Source: an uncultured Hungatella sp.
GTDB lineage: Bacteria > Bacillota > Clostridia > Lachnospirales > Lachnospiraceae
NCBI GenBank assembly: GCA_910577935.1
Contig: CAJTOT010000021.1
Coordinates: forward strand, 1 to 63,946
Direction: 5' to 3'
DNA: 63,946 nt
Shown in pieces: positions 15,746 through 25,638 of the stretch. A program made the position numbers and the translations under genes. The notes below the pieces were generated by a model. It did no database searches and was not told the origin of the DNA. It saw only the letters and a list, made by a program, of their open reading frames with translations. The number at the start of each line of letters is the position of its first letter. Within the stretch, counting starts at the first letter, position 1.

Positions 15746-17753
15746 ATGGAATCAACCTCCACCCCCTCCTCCGTCCTGAGAGCATCCTGCTCCATGGCAG
15801 AGGCATTTGACCATTTTAAACAGCGCTGCGCCGCGCTCCCGTCTCCTTTTGAAAACGCCAAAAGAATCCAGGAGGCATTCCCCCAGCTGGCAGACAGGGT
15901 GCTGAGAGACGGAGCCGACAGCTTCCGGGGCCTCGCCGTCCTTCCGGGCAGCAGCGAACCGTCCCAGATGGGCAATCCTCCCAGATGGCATGAGGACCCT
16001 TACCACAACAACGAATATGTGTTCCAGCTCAACCGCATGAACCACTGGCTCCCTATGTTATACACCTATTTTCTCACCGGGGACGAAGCCTACGCCCAAA
16101 AGATTCTCCACGAGCTGGAAGACTGGATCGATGCCTGTCCCAGAGGGCCTGTCACCGAGGAAGACGGAAGCTGGGCCCACAGACGCTTCAACGGCCCCGC
16201 CGCGAGAGAATGGCGGCTTTTGGAGTGCGGCATCCGCGCCTACCGCACCTGGTGCCCCGTCCTGGAAGGCCTGGCAGCCTCCCCCTGCCTGACCCTTGAG
16301 ATCTTCGGGAAAGCCCTTCACAGCCTCCATGAACAGTGCGAGACCATCTATCACCTGTCTCCCCTGGCATGGCCCAGAGCGGACCACAACCACTATCTCA
16401 TGGAAAACCTGGGTCTCCTCCAAGTGTCCTGCATGTTCCCGGAACTTTCCCAAGCCGAAGTATGGAAAAGCCATGCCATAGTGGAGCTGTGCCGCTGCAT
16501 GGAAGTCCAGGTAGACCGGCAGGGCGCCCAGATCGAGGGCTGCCCTTCCTACCACAACGGCTGTGTCTTCTGGTTTGCCATGGTCATGGTCTATTCCAGA
16601 AAATATGGTTTTGAACTTCCTGCCTCCTACAGGGAACGCTTTTTGCAGATGCCCCTCTACTCCCTCTACGCCACCCGCCCCTGCGGCACCAACGTTCCCT
16701 GGGGTGACACCGGAACGGTCACCGGCACTGCCGTGAAGGCCGCGGTCTGCGCCTTTATGGGGACAGGAGACAGCCGGTGGCTGTATTTGTCCAGGCAGTT
16801 TTTCAGCTTCCAGGATATCCTCGGCGAGGCCGGGGAGCAGATTTGGCGCATGGACCGTGTTTCCGAGTTCTGCCGGCTTCTCACCCGCCTGAAGACAGAG
16901 AAGAAAAAACCGGAGCTTCCTCTTCTTTATTATAACAGAACCCTGAATCACGCTTATTTCCGCAGCGGGTGGGAGAGGGATTCCCTGAGCGTCCAGTTTG
17001 CCTGCCGCTGCCCTGTCCAGAATCTTCACGCCCATATCGACCCCTGCGGCTTTGATTTTACAGCCTTCGGGGTCCCCATGGCGGTTGATCCGGGAAGATA
17101 CACCTACAAAAACGGCGAAGACCGAAAAAACTTCAAATCCATGAAATGGCACAACACCCTGACGGTGAACCGCCGGGACGGCCTGGGAGTATATCCACTC
17201 CTGGGAATATGGCCCTCAAAAGCCGGGGCGGATTCTGGACTGCGGTGAAAAACCGGGGCTGATCTGGGCCGTGGCTGCCCACAGAAACTACGAGCCGGTG
17301 ATTCACACCCGCCTGGCAGCCCTGGTGGAGGGAAAATTCCTTCTGGCGGCAGATCTGGCGGAGGGCCTGTCCTCCGGGGATTCCCTTCAGCTTCAGTTCC
17401 ACATTGACCGTCCGGAAATCACCCTGGATAAAACCACAGCCCTGGCCCGCTGGGACAACGGGGCAGGCCTCACCGTCACCACCACGGCGGCCCATCCCAC
17501 CCTCCTTCCGGGAAAGGTGTCGGACCGGAGAGACGTATGCCGGGATTCTGTCATCGTCCGGTACCAGATGGAAAACTGCCGTCCCGCGGAGGCCTTTGCC
17601 ACTGTTTTATACCCCTGGATGGGGGAAGAAGCTCCCCGGGTTGAGGGGCTGGCCGTAAAAATCCTGGAAGAGGACGGCGCAAAAACAGCCTTGGCCACCT
17701 TTTCCATCCAGGGACAGCACTATGAATTTACCGTAAAAGGAGGACGCCCATGA
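15746..17753 (+). pseudogene. Heparinase II/III-family lyase, broken by a one-base frameshift
   Basis: The upstream frame (15746-17248) matches residues 1 to about 480 of the intact lyase at 19144, including WPRADHNHYLMENLGLL, GCPSYHNGCVFW and NLHAHIDPCGFDFTAFG. It then runs into nonsense. The match resumes at once in the next frame as TAWEYIHSWEYGPQ and continues to 17753. One extra G in GGG at 17175-17177 explains this; corrected, the product is about 668 residues against 675 for its paralogue. Such enzymes cleave uronic-acid polysaccharides by beta-elimination in an alpha-barrel plus beta-sandwich fold. No signal peptide is present. The stop overlaps the next start as ATGA, so the frame was recently intact, or the base is a sequencing error. 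Confidence 0.85.
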
Positions 17754-19147
17754 GCCACCGAGAATATCCCAACATTCTGTTTCTTATGACTGACGAGCAC
17801 CGGCCGGATCTGGCAGGCTTTGCCGGCAATCCCGTTGTCCGGACGCCGAACCTGGACCGTCTGGCGAAGGACAGTATTATCTTCGATCATGCCTATACCC
17901 CCTCCCCCGTCTGTATCCCGGCGCGGCAGTGCATGATGAGCGGCCAGCTGCCCCGCACCTGCGGCTGCCAGGTCTTCGGGGACGACCTGCCTCCCTTCTA
18001 CCGCACCTTTGCCCGGACTTTCAGCGAAAACGCCTACTACACCGTCTGCTGCGGCAAGCTCCACCACACCGGCCCCGACCAGATGCAGGGCTGGCAGGCC
18101 CGCATCGGATGCGAAGCCAGGGTGTCGGAACAGTTTATTCCCGGCATGGACCAGGAAAAGCTTCAGAAATTCCGCCTTCCCAAGTCGGAGCTGCGCTGGA
18201 GCAACTGTAAGGAGGTGCTCAGGGCCGGCGTGGGCCATTCCCGTGTAAACAGCCAGGACGAATACACGCTCCAGGGGGTTTTGAACGCCATCGAAAACAT
18301 CCTGGAATCGCCTTATTACGATAAACAGCAGCTTGACCAGCCCCTTCTTCTGAAGGCCAGCTTTACCCTGCCCCACTATCCCTATTTTTGTGATGAAAAA
18401 CTGTTTAAGTACTATCTGAACCGGGTTCCCGTATTCGGCCCCGATGAGGTCATGAGCGGCCATCCTTACCTGGACACCAAACACCTGGAGATCGGCAGGG
18501 ACGTGCTTTACCGGGATGTGCAGCGGGCCACCGCCGCCTATTACTCCATGGTGGAAACCGTAGACGGCCACATCGGGAAGATCCTGGACAAGCTGGAGGA
18601 GGCAGGGCAGGACCTGGACGACTGGATTATCCTGTTCACCAGCGATCACGGAGAGATGCTGGGCGAACACGGCATATGGGCCAAACACAAATTTTATGAG
18701 TCCAGCGTCCGCGTGCCCCTGTTTATCCGGTTTCCCTCCCGCTTCGCCCCCAGGACCGTCAGGGAGAACGTAAGCCTCTGCGACCTGTACGCCACTCTCT
18801 GCGATCTGTGCGGCCTTGACATCCCTGACAATCTGGACAGCCGCTCCTTAGTACCTTTGATGGAGGGCAGCGCCTCCCGTTGGAACAACGAGGCTGTCAG
18901 CCAGTACCACGGGGAATATCTGATGATCAAGCAGGACCATCTGAAATACCATTATTACGGCGAAGACATGCCGGAGGTTTTGTGGGATCTGGAAGAAGAT
19001 CCGGGGGAGACAAAAAATCTCATAGGCCATCCCCGGTATCAGGAGGCCGCCGCCGCCATGAGAAGGCGCAGGGCCTCATTGGGCTTCGGCCCCGACGCGG
19101 ACCCCAACTATAAAAACGCAGGTTATGGAAAGGAGGCAACTCTGTGA
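17750..19147 (+). CDS. Sulfatase, Cys-type (S1 family)
   Basis: The 465-residue alkaline-phosphatase-fold sulfatase has the N-terminal metal site (LFLMTDEHRPD, Asp15), the formylglycine motif C55-I-P-A-R59, and the second metal/His region (FTSDHGEMLGEHGIWAKHKFYESSVRVPLFIRFP). Cys55 must be converted to formylglycine; in anaerobes this is done by a radical-SAM maturase, which is not in this window. There is no signal peptide, so it acts in the cytosol. It overlaps the lyase before it (ATGA) and the lyase after it (GTGA). It probably removes sulfate from glycosaminoglycan oligosaccharides; position specificity is not readable. Confidence 0.94.
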   Translation: MSHREYPNILFLMTDEHRPDLAGFAGNPVVRTPNLDRLAKDSIIFDHAYTPSPVCIPARQCMMSGQLPRTCGCQVFGDDLPPFYRTFARTFSENAYYTVCCGKLHHTGPDQMQGWQARIGCEARVSEQFIPGMDQEKLQKFRLPKSELRWSNCKEVLRAGVGHSRVNSQDEYTLQGVLNAIENILESPYYDKQQLDQPLLLKASFTLPHYPYFCDEKLFKYYLNRVPVFGPDEVMSGHPYLDTKHLEIGRDVLYRDVQRATAAYYSMVETVDGHIGKILDKLEEAGQDLDDWIILFTSDHGEMLGEHGIWAKHKFYESSVRVPLFIRFPSRFAPRTVRENVSLCDLYATLCDLCGLDIPDNLDSRSLVPLMEGSASRWNNEAVSQYHGEYLMIKQDHLKYHYYGEDMPEVLWDLEEDPGETKNLIGHPRYQEAAAAMRRRRASLGFGPDADPNYKNAGYGKEATL

Positions 19148-21171
19148 ATCCCACTGTCACCATCCAGGATATGCTGCCAAAAGGCATGGACGCCGGCCAG
19201 GTTCTTACCCGGTTAAAGGAGCGCGTCTTAAAGGCCAACCGTGGAAGAACCGCCATGGACCGGGGCGCTGCCGTCAGAGAGGCGTTCCCGGAGCTTGCCG
19301 CCCGCACCGCAGAGCTGGCCAGGGAAGCCATGCAGGGGCTGCTGGTTCTCCCCGGAACAGGGCCGGAGCTGTATTTTGTGGGCAATCCTCCCAGATGGAC
19401 CTTCAACCCGGTAAACGACAACGAATACACCTTCCATCTGAATCGTATGCACCACCTAAAGACCCTGGCCGAGGCCTACAGCGTCACCGGCCGCCTGGAC
19501 TACGCAAAGAAAGCCCTGGAGGAGCTGGAGAACTGGATTGACACTGTTCCCTGCCCTGATATCCAGGATGAGACCGGAGCGTATATCCCGGAACATTTCG
19601 AAGGTCTCACTCCCTGGCGGGCTCTGGAGGCGGGCATCCGCGGCTACCGCACCTGGCCCCTGATCATCGAGCTCCTTGTGGACACTCCGTATTTTACAGA
19701 GGCTCTGCTGGAAAAGATTCTGCGCAGCATCTATACCCACTGCCTGGTCCTGTTTCATGTGTCCCCCATGCTGTGGCCCAAGGCTGACCACAACCACTAC
19801 CTTATGGAGAACCTGGGCCTTATGTCCTTTGCCTGCCTGTTTCCGGAGATGAAGGACAGCCATCTGTTCTTTACTCACTCCCAGAGAGAGCTGGATCGAT
19901 GCATGGCTGCCCAGTGCACTCCCTGCGGCGGCCAGATCGAGGGATGTCCCTCCTACCACAACGGCTGTGTTTTCTGGTTCGCCATGCGGGTGGTTTTCGC
20001 CCGCAAGTTCCATGTGGATGTGCCGGAAGCCTATATCAGACAGCTGGATAAGATGTTTGTCCATTCCGTCTATGCCACCCGGGCATGCGGAGGCAATTTC
20101 CCATGGGGCGACAGCCACATCGCCGAAAAAGAGACCATGTCCCTGGCTGCCGTGTCCTGTTATATGGCCTGCGGTGATGCCGGATATCTGAAAACTGCCC
20201 TGTATTTTTACCCTGTATCCACTATTTTGGAGGATGTCCGGGACAATCTGTGGAGGATTCCTGACCCCGGGAACCTAAAATCCGTCATAGAGCAGGCAGA
20301 GAAAACTCCCGTGAAGCCCAATCTTCCTCTGGTGGCGTGGCAGAAGGACTTAGACCAGGTGTATATACGAACCGGCTGGGAGCGGGATGCCGTCAGCCTT
20401 ATGACGGGATGCCGGACCCCTGTTCAGAATCTTCACGCCCACATCGACGCCGGCGGCTTTGACCTGACGGCCTACGGGGATACCCTGGTGACAGATCCCG
20501 GCATCTACACTTACAAAGACAGTGAAGACCGAAAGCATTTTAAGAGCGCCTTCTGGCACAACTGCCTCACGGTCAACAACAAAAATATGTGGGAATACAT
20601 TTCTTCCTGGGCCTATGGCCCTCAAAAAGAGGGAGGAATTATCTCTGTGTCAAAAGAGCCTGGTCTTGTATCCGTTGTGTCCTGCCACCACAACTACGCC
20701 CCCGCCGCGGCCACCCGCATCCTGGCCCTTATAGATGACCGTATGCTGGTGGTCATAGACCAGGTCCGGGGGCTGAAAAGCGGGGACTCGGTGCAGATCC
20801 ACTTCCATCTGGACCGGACTCTGGTAAAACTCACCTCCCGCGGCCTCTGCACCGAGGCGGCAGGCAAACCCAATGTGGAGCTGCTCTACAATCCCGCCAT
20901 GGAGACCCGCCTGGAGACCGGAAAGATCTCCACGGCCAACGATGTATGGCATGATTCCACTCTGGTTCACTTAAACTACCAGGTGGAGGCAGAGGCAAAG
21001 GAGTTCCTCCACTGCAGCCTTTTGATCCCCCTCCGGACCGGCCAGGCTCTTTCCTGTGAGGAATTTCGTCAGGAAAAGCGGGAGGAAGGATTTTTTATGG
21101 TCATCCCCGCCGCAGGAGGCGATGCCCCCCACCGGCTTTTGTGGAACGGCAAGACACTTGTAAAGATTTGA
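19144..21171 (+). CDS. Heparinase II/III-family polysaccharide lyase
   Basis: The 675-residue protein starts at a GTG whose last bases overlap the sulfatase stop. The N-terminal two-thirds are an alpha/alpha barrel with WPKADHNHYLMENLGL at about residues 212-227 and GCPSYHNGCVFW at about 267-278, carrying the conserved Asn/His/Tyr expected in the active cleft. The C-terminal part is the heparinase II/III-like beta-sandwich (NLHAHIDAGGFDLTAYG at about 427). These relate to PL12/15/21/33/35-type enzymes that cut heparin, heparan, chondroitin or hyaluronan. No signal peptide is present. It is paralogous to the broken gene at 15746. Confidence 0.9.
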   Translation: MNPTVTIQDMLPKGMDAGQVLTRLKERVLKANRGRTAMDRGAAVREAFPELAARTAELAREAMQGLLVLPGTGPELYFVGNPPRWTFNPVNDNEYTFHLNRMHHLKTLAEAYSVTGRLDYAKKALEELENWIDTVPCPDIQDETGAYIPEHFEGLTPWRALEAGIRGYRTWPLIIELLVDTPYFTEALLEKILRSIYTHCLVLFHVSPMLWPKADHNHYLMENLGLMSFACLFPEMKDSHLFFTHSQRELDRCMAAQCTPCGGQIEGCPSYHNGCVFWFAMRVVFARKFHVDVPEAYIRQLDKMFVHSVYATRACGGNFPWGDSHIAEKETMSLAAVSCYMACGDAGYLKTALYFYPVSTILEDVRDNLWRIPDPGNLKSVIEQAEKTPVKPNLPLVAWQKDLDQVYIRTGWERDAVSLMTGCRTPVQNLHAHIDAGGFDLTAYGDTLVTDPGIYTYKDSEDRKHFKSAFWHNCLTVNNKNMWEYISSWAYGPQKEGGIISVSKEPGLVSVVSCHHNYAPAAATRILALIDDRMLVVIDQVRGLKSGDSVQIHFHLDRTLVKLTSRGLCTEAAGKPNVELLYNPAMETRLETGKISTANDVWHDSTLVHLNYQVEAEAKEFLHCSLLIPLRTGQALSCEEFRQEKREEGFFMVIPAAGGDAPHRLLWNGKTLVKI

Positions 21172-21190
21172 CACTGAAAGGAGAAATTCC

Positions 21191-23302
21191 ATGCATTCTA
21201 TCCCATTGGATGAACGAGCCATCAAAGACCAGGATGTCTTTTCTGCCTTTGATCTGAGCCTTCCCGGACTGAAACCTGTCAGGGAGGCCCTGGACAGACA
21301 GGACTTAAAGGATGCGAAAAAACTGCTGATCCGGTATATGGAACACCGTGGCTCTCCCCGCTTTCTTTTTGACTACCGAAGTCTCCCCCTGACGCCTATC
21401 GACACGGACACCTGCCCCTATTCCTTCCAGTCCTCCCTTGGACTGAGCGGCAGCTTAAAGGAGTTCTGTCTCCATGTGGCCAGGAAGCTGATGGAGGAGC
21501 ACACCTACGTGCTTCCCGGCGGAGACCGGCAGGTGAATCTGGGAAAAAACTGGGAGAACATGATCCATTTTAATATTTATGAGGATACGGGGAAAATTCA
21601 CCGCAGCTATCTGGACATGATGGTCCGAGGCCAGTTTTTCGAATCCCTGTGCGTGCTCTACCACGAGACAAAGGATGCCGGGGTCCTTGATTTCTTCGAA
21701 GAAATGTTACAAGTATTCTTTGATACCTACCCCCTGGTCATCACCCATGCGGACCCCTCCGCGGACCGGTTCCAGTACACGGAAGACCGGGATGTGATGA
21801 GTGTGGGCTGGCTTGCTGTCGTCTATATCAGCCTCTTTTACACCCGGGTTCCCTATGAGATTTCCACGGAACTGTCCTTTGAGATCCTGAAACGAATCTG
21901 GTTTCTGGGAATTCAGTTTAAAAGGTTTGCAACAGACAGCTACAGGCCTTATAATCATCATATGTGGGAACGAGGCATGGTCCCCTTTATCCTGGGCACC
22001 ATGTTCCCGGAGATTCCGGATTTTAAAGCCATGAGGGACAGAGGAGCCCTGATCGTCTGCCGCCACATTAAGGAGGATTTTAATGAGGCAGGAGGATACA
22101 GCGAGCATTCCATCGCTTACTGGTCCGGAGCTGCCGTAGGGGAGATGCTTTACCGGGTCATCTACCTGGCCCGCCAAAACGGAGAAAACCTTCTGGATGA
22201 AGAGACTGCCGGACGGTTGAACGAGACCTTCCACATCCTGGCCATGCTCTGCCCGCCCGGCAAGCGCTATCCCACCCTGGGAGACAACAACGGCCCCCTT
22301 CTGGAACCGATTCTCGACCTGGGCGTCCGGACCATGGACCACCGGGAATGCAGGCAGATTTTGGCCATCCGCCGGGGAGGGGCCCCATCACCGGAGAGAC
22401 AGAAGGAAGGGGAGACACTGCCTCTGGATTTCTGCAGCCACCACGCCGGTTTTGTCTGTTCCAAAAGCGGTTACGGCCCGGACAGCAGCTATATGATGAT
22501 GTCCGCCAAGATCCGCTGCGGCTGTTCCGGCCACAACCATATGGACATGCTCTCCCTGTTCCTGACCATGAGAGGAAGGGAACTGATCGGCGAGCCCTAC
22601 AGCGGCCTTCTCTACCACAGCATCCGCATGAATTCGGATCTGAGAGGCTATATGTACAATATGCCCTCTCACAACACGGTGCTTGCCTACGGCCGGCCCA
22701 TCGCCCCCAACCGGGTATACGCCAACAAGTGGGGAGTCTATCGCCCTGACTCTCCCGTCACGGCTTACCGCAGCGGACAAAAGGGCATCTATGCCAGCGC
22801 TTACCATGACGGCTATACCTTCTGCCGCCACACCCGGGAAATCCTGTTCCACCGGGAGCGGGGTCTCATCGTGTCCGACCGCATCATGCGGGGCAACCGC
22901 CTGGATGAACCCCATATCCAGCGATGGAACCTGATGCCCGGAGCTCTGGTCACTGCCGCCGGCGACGACTTCGCCCTGGTGGAAAAGGAGGGAGCCCGCT
23001 TTCTCTTCCTGTGGTCCGGAGCCCCGCGCCGCGTCTCTGTCACTCACCCGGAACTGCTTGTGCCGGAGATAATTCCTGAAAAAGAGGACTTAGCCCCCAT
23101 CCTGGATATCGCCTTCCATGCTTTGGAGGAGGACAGGAATAAAAATGTCACCGTTACCCTGAATCTTCTGATTCTGGATATAACAGATTCTTCCCAGGCT
23201 CTCTCTGAAAACAAGCTTAAAGATATGCAGGCGCGCCTTGAGGCTCTCTGCAAAGACTTAAAAGCGCCCCAGGCATTGGACACCTTTCCCTGCCTTCCCT
23301 GA
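21191..23302 (+). CDS. Second type of heparinase II/III-family lyase
   Basis: The 703-residue enzyme is only distantly related to the lyase at 19144. It has an N-terminal helical domain beginning DLSLPGLKPVREALDRQD, typical of heparinase II/III N-terminal domains, then YRPYNHHMWERGM (Asn-His-His) at about residues 255-267, GGYSEHSIAYWSG at about 301-313, PTLGDNNG at about 360, and the beta-sandwich marker CGCSGHNHMDMLSLFL at about 438-453. The His-rich segments supply the catalytic base and metal or structural residues in relatives. No signal peptide is seen. GAAAGGAGAAATTCC precedes the ATG. A different linkage or sulfation preference from the other lyases is likely. Confidence 0.88.
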   Translation: MHSIPLDERAIKDQDVFSAFDLSLPGLKPVREALDRQDLKDAKKLLIRYMEHRGSPRFLFDYRSLPLTPIDTDTCPYSFQSSLGLSGSLKEFCLHVARKLMEEHTYVLPGGDRQVNLGKNWENMIHFNIYEDTGKIHRSYLDMMVRGQFFESLCVLYHETKDAGVLDFFEEMLQVFFDTYPLVITHADPSADRFQYTEDRDVMSVGWLAVVYISLFYTRVPYEISTELSFEILKRIWFLGIQFKRFATDSYRPYNHHMWERGMVPFILGTMFPEIPDFKAMRDRGALIVCRHIKEDFNEAGGYSEHSIAYWSGAAVGEMLYRVIYLARQNGENLLDEETAGRLNETFHILAMLCPPGKRYPTLGDNNGPLLEPILDLGVRTMDHRECRQILAIRRGGAPSPERQKEGETLPLDFCSHHAGFVCSKSGYGPDSSYMMMSAKIRCGCSGHNHMDMLSLFLTMRGRELIGEPYSGLLYHSIRMNSDLRGYMYNMPSHNTVLAYGRPIAPNRVYANKWGVYRPDSPVTAYRSGQKGIYASAYHDGYTFCRHTREILFHRERGLIVSDRIMRGNRLDEPHIQRWNLMPGALVTAAGDDFALVEKEGARFLFLWSGAPRRVSVTHPELLVPEIIPEKEDLAPILDIAFHALEEDRNKNVTVTLNLLILDITDSSQALSENKLKDMQARLEALCKDLKAPQALDTFPCLP

Positions 23303-23329
23303 CAGCCTGTCAGCAACCAGGAGGATACT

Positions 23330-24940
23330 ATGAAGATCATCACCGTAATGTCCGACGAACACTCCTATCAGATGATGCAGTTCGTTGACCACTCCATCTT
23401 AAAAACACCGAATCTGGACCGCCTGGCCGCGGAGAGCGTTGTCTTTGACAGCTGCTATACCCCCTGCCCGGTGTGCGCTCCCGCCAGAGCCGGCTTTATC
23501 TCCGGGCGCTATATAAACCGCCTGGGCACCTGGGACAATTCCACGCCCTACGACGGACGGGTTCCCGGCCTGTCCCACTATCTGGCAGACCACCAAAAAA
23601 GCTATGTCTGCATCGGCAAGACCCATTTTCACCACGAGGGAGACTACGGCTTTACACACCAGGAATTTGCCGGATACATGCGCCGCCCCGACATCGGGTG
23701 CTTTTTCCGCGACAGAAAAACAGGACGTGTGGGCGCCGAAAAGCGCTTCGAAAAGATCGGCCTGAAAACCGAAGAGAGCTACGACGACCGGGTGCTGGCA
23801 GCCAGCTTAAACTGGCTTGACGCCCATAGCCGGGAAGACGACTGGAACCTTTATATCGGATTTTTAGACCCCCACTTTCCCTTCTATGTAAAAGAAGAAA
23901 ACTGGAACCATTTCGCCGGGCTGATCACCCAGGTGCCCCGGGCCCTAAAGCCTCCTTTCACCTCCTTAAACCGGCACTTAGACTGGCTGCGCGCCTATTT
24001 TAAATGTGAGGATGTGCCGGAGGAGACCGTGTTAAAGCTGCTTATCGGCTACCACTGCGCCATCGCCGAGCTGGATGAACGTATAGGCGTCCTCCTGGAC
24101 AAGGTGGACCGGCTGGGACTTGCAAAGGATACTGTCTTCTGCTATACCAGCGACCACGGCGAGCAGCTGGGCTATCACGGCCTGTGGTGGAAATGCACTA
24201 TGTTTGAGCAGTCGGCCCATGTGCCCATGATCGTCCGTGTACCCGGTGTCAGCCCCACACGGGTCAGCGCCCCGGTGAACCTGGTGGACTGGTTCCCCAC
24301 GGTCTGCGATTACATGGGGCTTCCTATCCCCCAGGGGCTGGACGGTGAGAGCCTTCGCCCCTTCATCGAGACGGGAAAGGCAGGAGGACACAAGGACTTC
24401 TCCTTCAGCGAATACCACGCCCACGGTGTCCCTGCTGGTATGTTCATGATCCGCTGGAAACAGTACAAGTATGTATACTACTGCTTCGGCAGGCCCCAGC
24501 TCTTCAACCTGGAGACGGACCCGGGGGAGGACCACAACCTCCTTGAACCGGGGACAGGGCCGTGGGAGGGCCTGCCCATGGACGGCGGAGACGCTGGCAG
24601 AGAAGGAGAACCTATGGACGACGGGGACGTTGGCGGGGTAGGCGAATCCGCAGCCGGCGGAGACGTTGGCAGAGAGGGGGAACCTATGGACGGCGGGAAC
24701 GTTGGCGGGGTAGGCCAATCTATGGACGGCGGGGAGAACTTCGCCCCCGGCCCGGAATACTGCCACGCCATGGAGATCGCCCAGGAATGCCACCGGCGCC
24801 TTCTCTCCGTCTGCAATCCCTACGCAGTAGACAGACGGGCCAGAGAGTTCCAAGGGCGCACAAAGGAAGCCCTTGGCATCACCGAGTACAGCACCGACAT
24901 GGGCAGCTGTCCGGTGCCCCACCCCGAAGCCGTCATCTGA
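23330..24940 (+). CDS. Sulfatase, Cys-type, with an in-frame tandem-repeat insert
   Basis: The 536-residue sulfatase has VMSDEHSYQ metal residues at 7-10, formylglycine motif C49-A-P-A-R53, and YTSDHGEQLGYHGLWWKCTMFEQSAHVPMI for the second half of the active site. Between the C-terminal FNLETDPGEDHNLLEPG strand and the closing helix (HAMEIAQECHRRL) lie about 52 residues made of four 12-residue Gly/Asp repeats, absent from ordinary sulfatases. The insert is in a surface region near the C-terminus, so activity may be kept. No signal peptide is present. The gene follows the 21191 lyase with CAGGAGGATACT before its ATG. Confidence 0.93.
   Translation: MKIITVMSDEHSYQMMQFVDHSILKTPNLDRLAAESVVFDSCYTPCPVCAPARAGFISGRYINRLGTWDNSTPYDGRVPGLSHYLADHQKSYVCIGKTHFHHEGDYGFTHQEFAGYMRRPDIGCFFRDRKTGRVGAEKRFEKIGLKTEESYDDRVLAASLNWLDAHSREDDWNLYIGFLDPHFPFYVKEENWNHFAGLITQVPRALKPPFTSLNRHLDWLRAYFKCEDVPEETVLKLLIGYHCAIAELDERIGVLLDKVDRLGLAKDTVFCYTSDHGEQLGYHGLWWKCTMFEQSAHVPMIVRVPGVSPTRVSAPVNLVDWFPTVCDYMGLPIPQGLDGESLRPFIETGKAGGHKDFSFSEYHAHGVPAGMFMIRWKQYKYVYYCFGRPQLFNLETDPGEDHNLLEPGTGPWEGLPMDGGDAGREGEPMDDGDVGGVGESAAGGDVGREGEPMDGGNVGGVGQSMDGGENFAPGPEYCHAMEIAQECHRRLLSVCNPYAVDRRAREFQGRTKEALGITEYSTDMGSCPVPHPEAVI
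24578..24735 (+). repeat. 36-bp minisatellite inside the sulfatase gene
   Basis: Four 36-bp units start at 24578, 24614, 24650 and 24686, with a partial fifth from 24722. Each encodes 12 residues of the type MDGGDAGREGEP or MDGGNVGGVGQS; odd and even units resemble each other more than they resemble their neighbours, suggesting a 72-bp higher-order duplication. The reading frame is kept throughout. Confidence 0.9.
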
Positions 24941-24970
24941 CGGGAAACCAACAGAAAGAAGGAAAACTTT

Positions 24971-25606
24971 ATGGGCAGATTATTTTCCATCGAGAATCCG
25001 TTTTGGCAGTTGATCAACCGCCTGCTGCACCTCATTTTATTAAATCTGCTGTGGTTTGTCTGCTCTATCCCCATCGTCACCATGGGCGCCGCCACCACAG
25101 CGGTCTACTCTGTGACCTTAAAGATGGCGCGAAATCAGGAGGGATATACTACCAGAAGTTTTTTTAAGGCGTTCCGGGAAAATTTCCGGCAGTCTACAGT
25201 CATCTGGCTGATCCTCCTTGTCATGGGCGCGATCATCGGTGCGGACCTTATGGTATATCTCAGGTCCTCTTCTGTCTCCCCTCTGGGAATGCTCCTGATG
25301 ACAGCCTTCTTCGCGGCCGCGGTACTGTTTATTTTTGAGTCCGTCTACGTGTTCGCCCTCCAGGCTTATTTTGACAACTCGGTAAAACGCACCATGGGAA
25401 ATGCCCTGATTATGGCTGTCCGCCACCTGCCCTCCAGCATCGCCATGACCGCCGCGGGAGTTCTGTTAACCGCCCTGGGAGTTCTTGTCTTCCCGCCTGT
25501 CTTTCTTGGAGGACAGGCCCTGCTGGCATGGATCAACTCCTTCCTTCTGGTGAGGATTTTCGACCGGTATCAGCAGCCGGACAGCCGCGAAGAGACCGGG
25601 CTATAA
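24971..25606 (+). CDS. yesL: YesL-family membrane protein (DUF624)
   Basis: The 211-residue integral membrane protein opens with IENPFWQLINRLLHLILLNLLWFVCSIPIVTMGAATTA, the hallmark of YesL/DUF624 proteins, and has about five hydrophobic helices. Members are almost always found beside LplA-LplB-LplC-type oligosaccharide importers and YesN-like regulators. They may assist the transporter or sensing, but the molecular role is not established. Here it sits between two sulfatase genes within the same operon. Confidence 0.88.
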   Translation: MGRLFSIENPFWQLINRLLHLILLNLLWFVCSIPIVTMGAATTAVYSVTLKMARNQEGYTTRSFFKAFRENFRQSTVIWLILLVMGAIIGADLMVYLRSSSVSPLGMLLMTAFFAAAVLFIFESVYVFALQAYFDNSVKRTMGNALIMAVRHLPSSIAMTAAGVLLTALGVLVFPPVFLGGQALLAWINSFLLVRIFDRYQQPDSREETGL

Positions 25607-25638
25607 CCCTTTACTATCAACAAATGGAGGTATCTGAT

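Noticed and set aside
24562..25167. 201-codon plus-strand frame rich in Arg-Gly-Arg repeats
   Set aside because: It is the alternate frame of the sulfatase minisatellite and following gene; composition is an artefact of the 36-bp repeats and there is no ribosome binding site.
24971..25606. Phosphotransferase or transporter annotation for the YesL gene
   Set aside because: The N-terminal pattern and position beside an LplABC-type importer fit DUF624/YesL; no catalytic motif exists.
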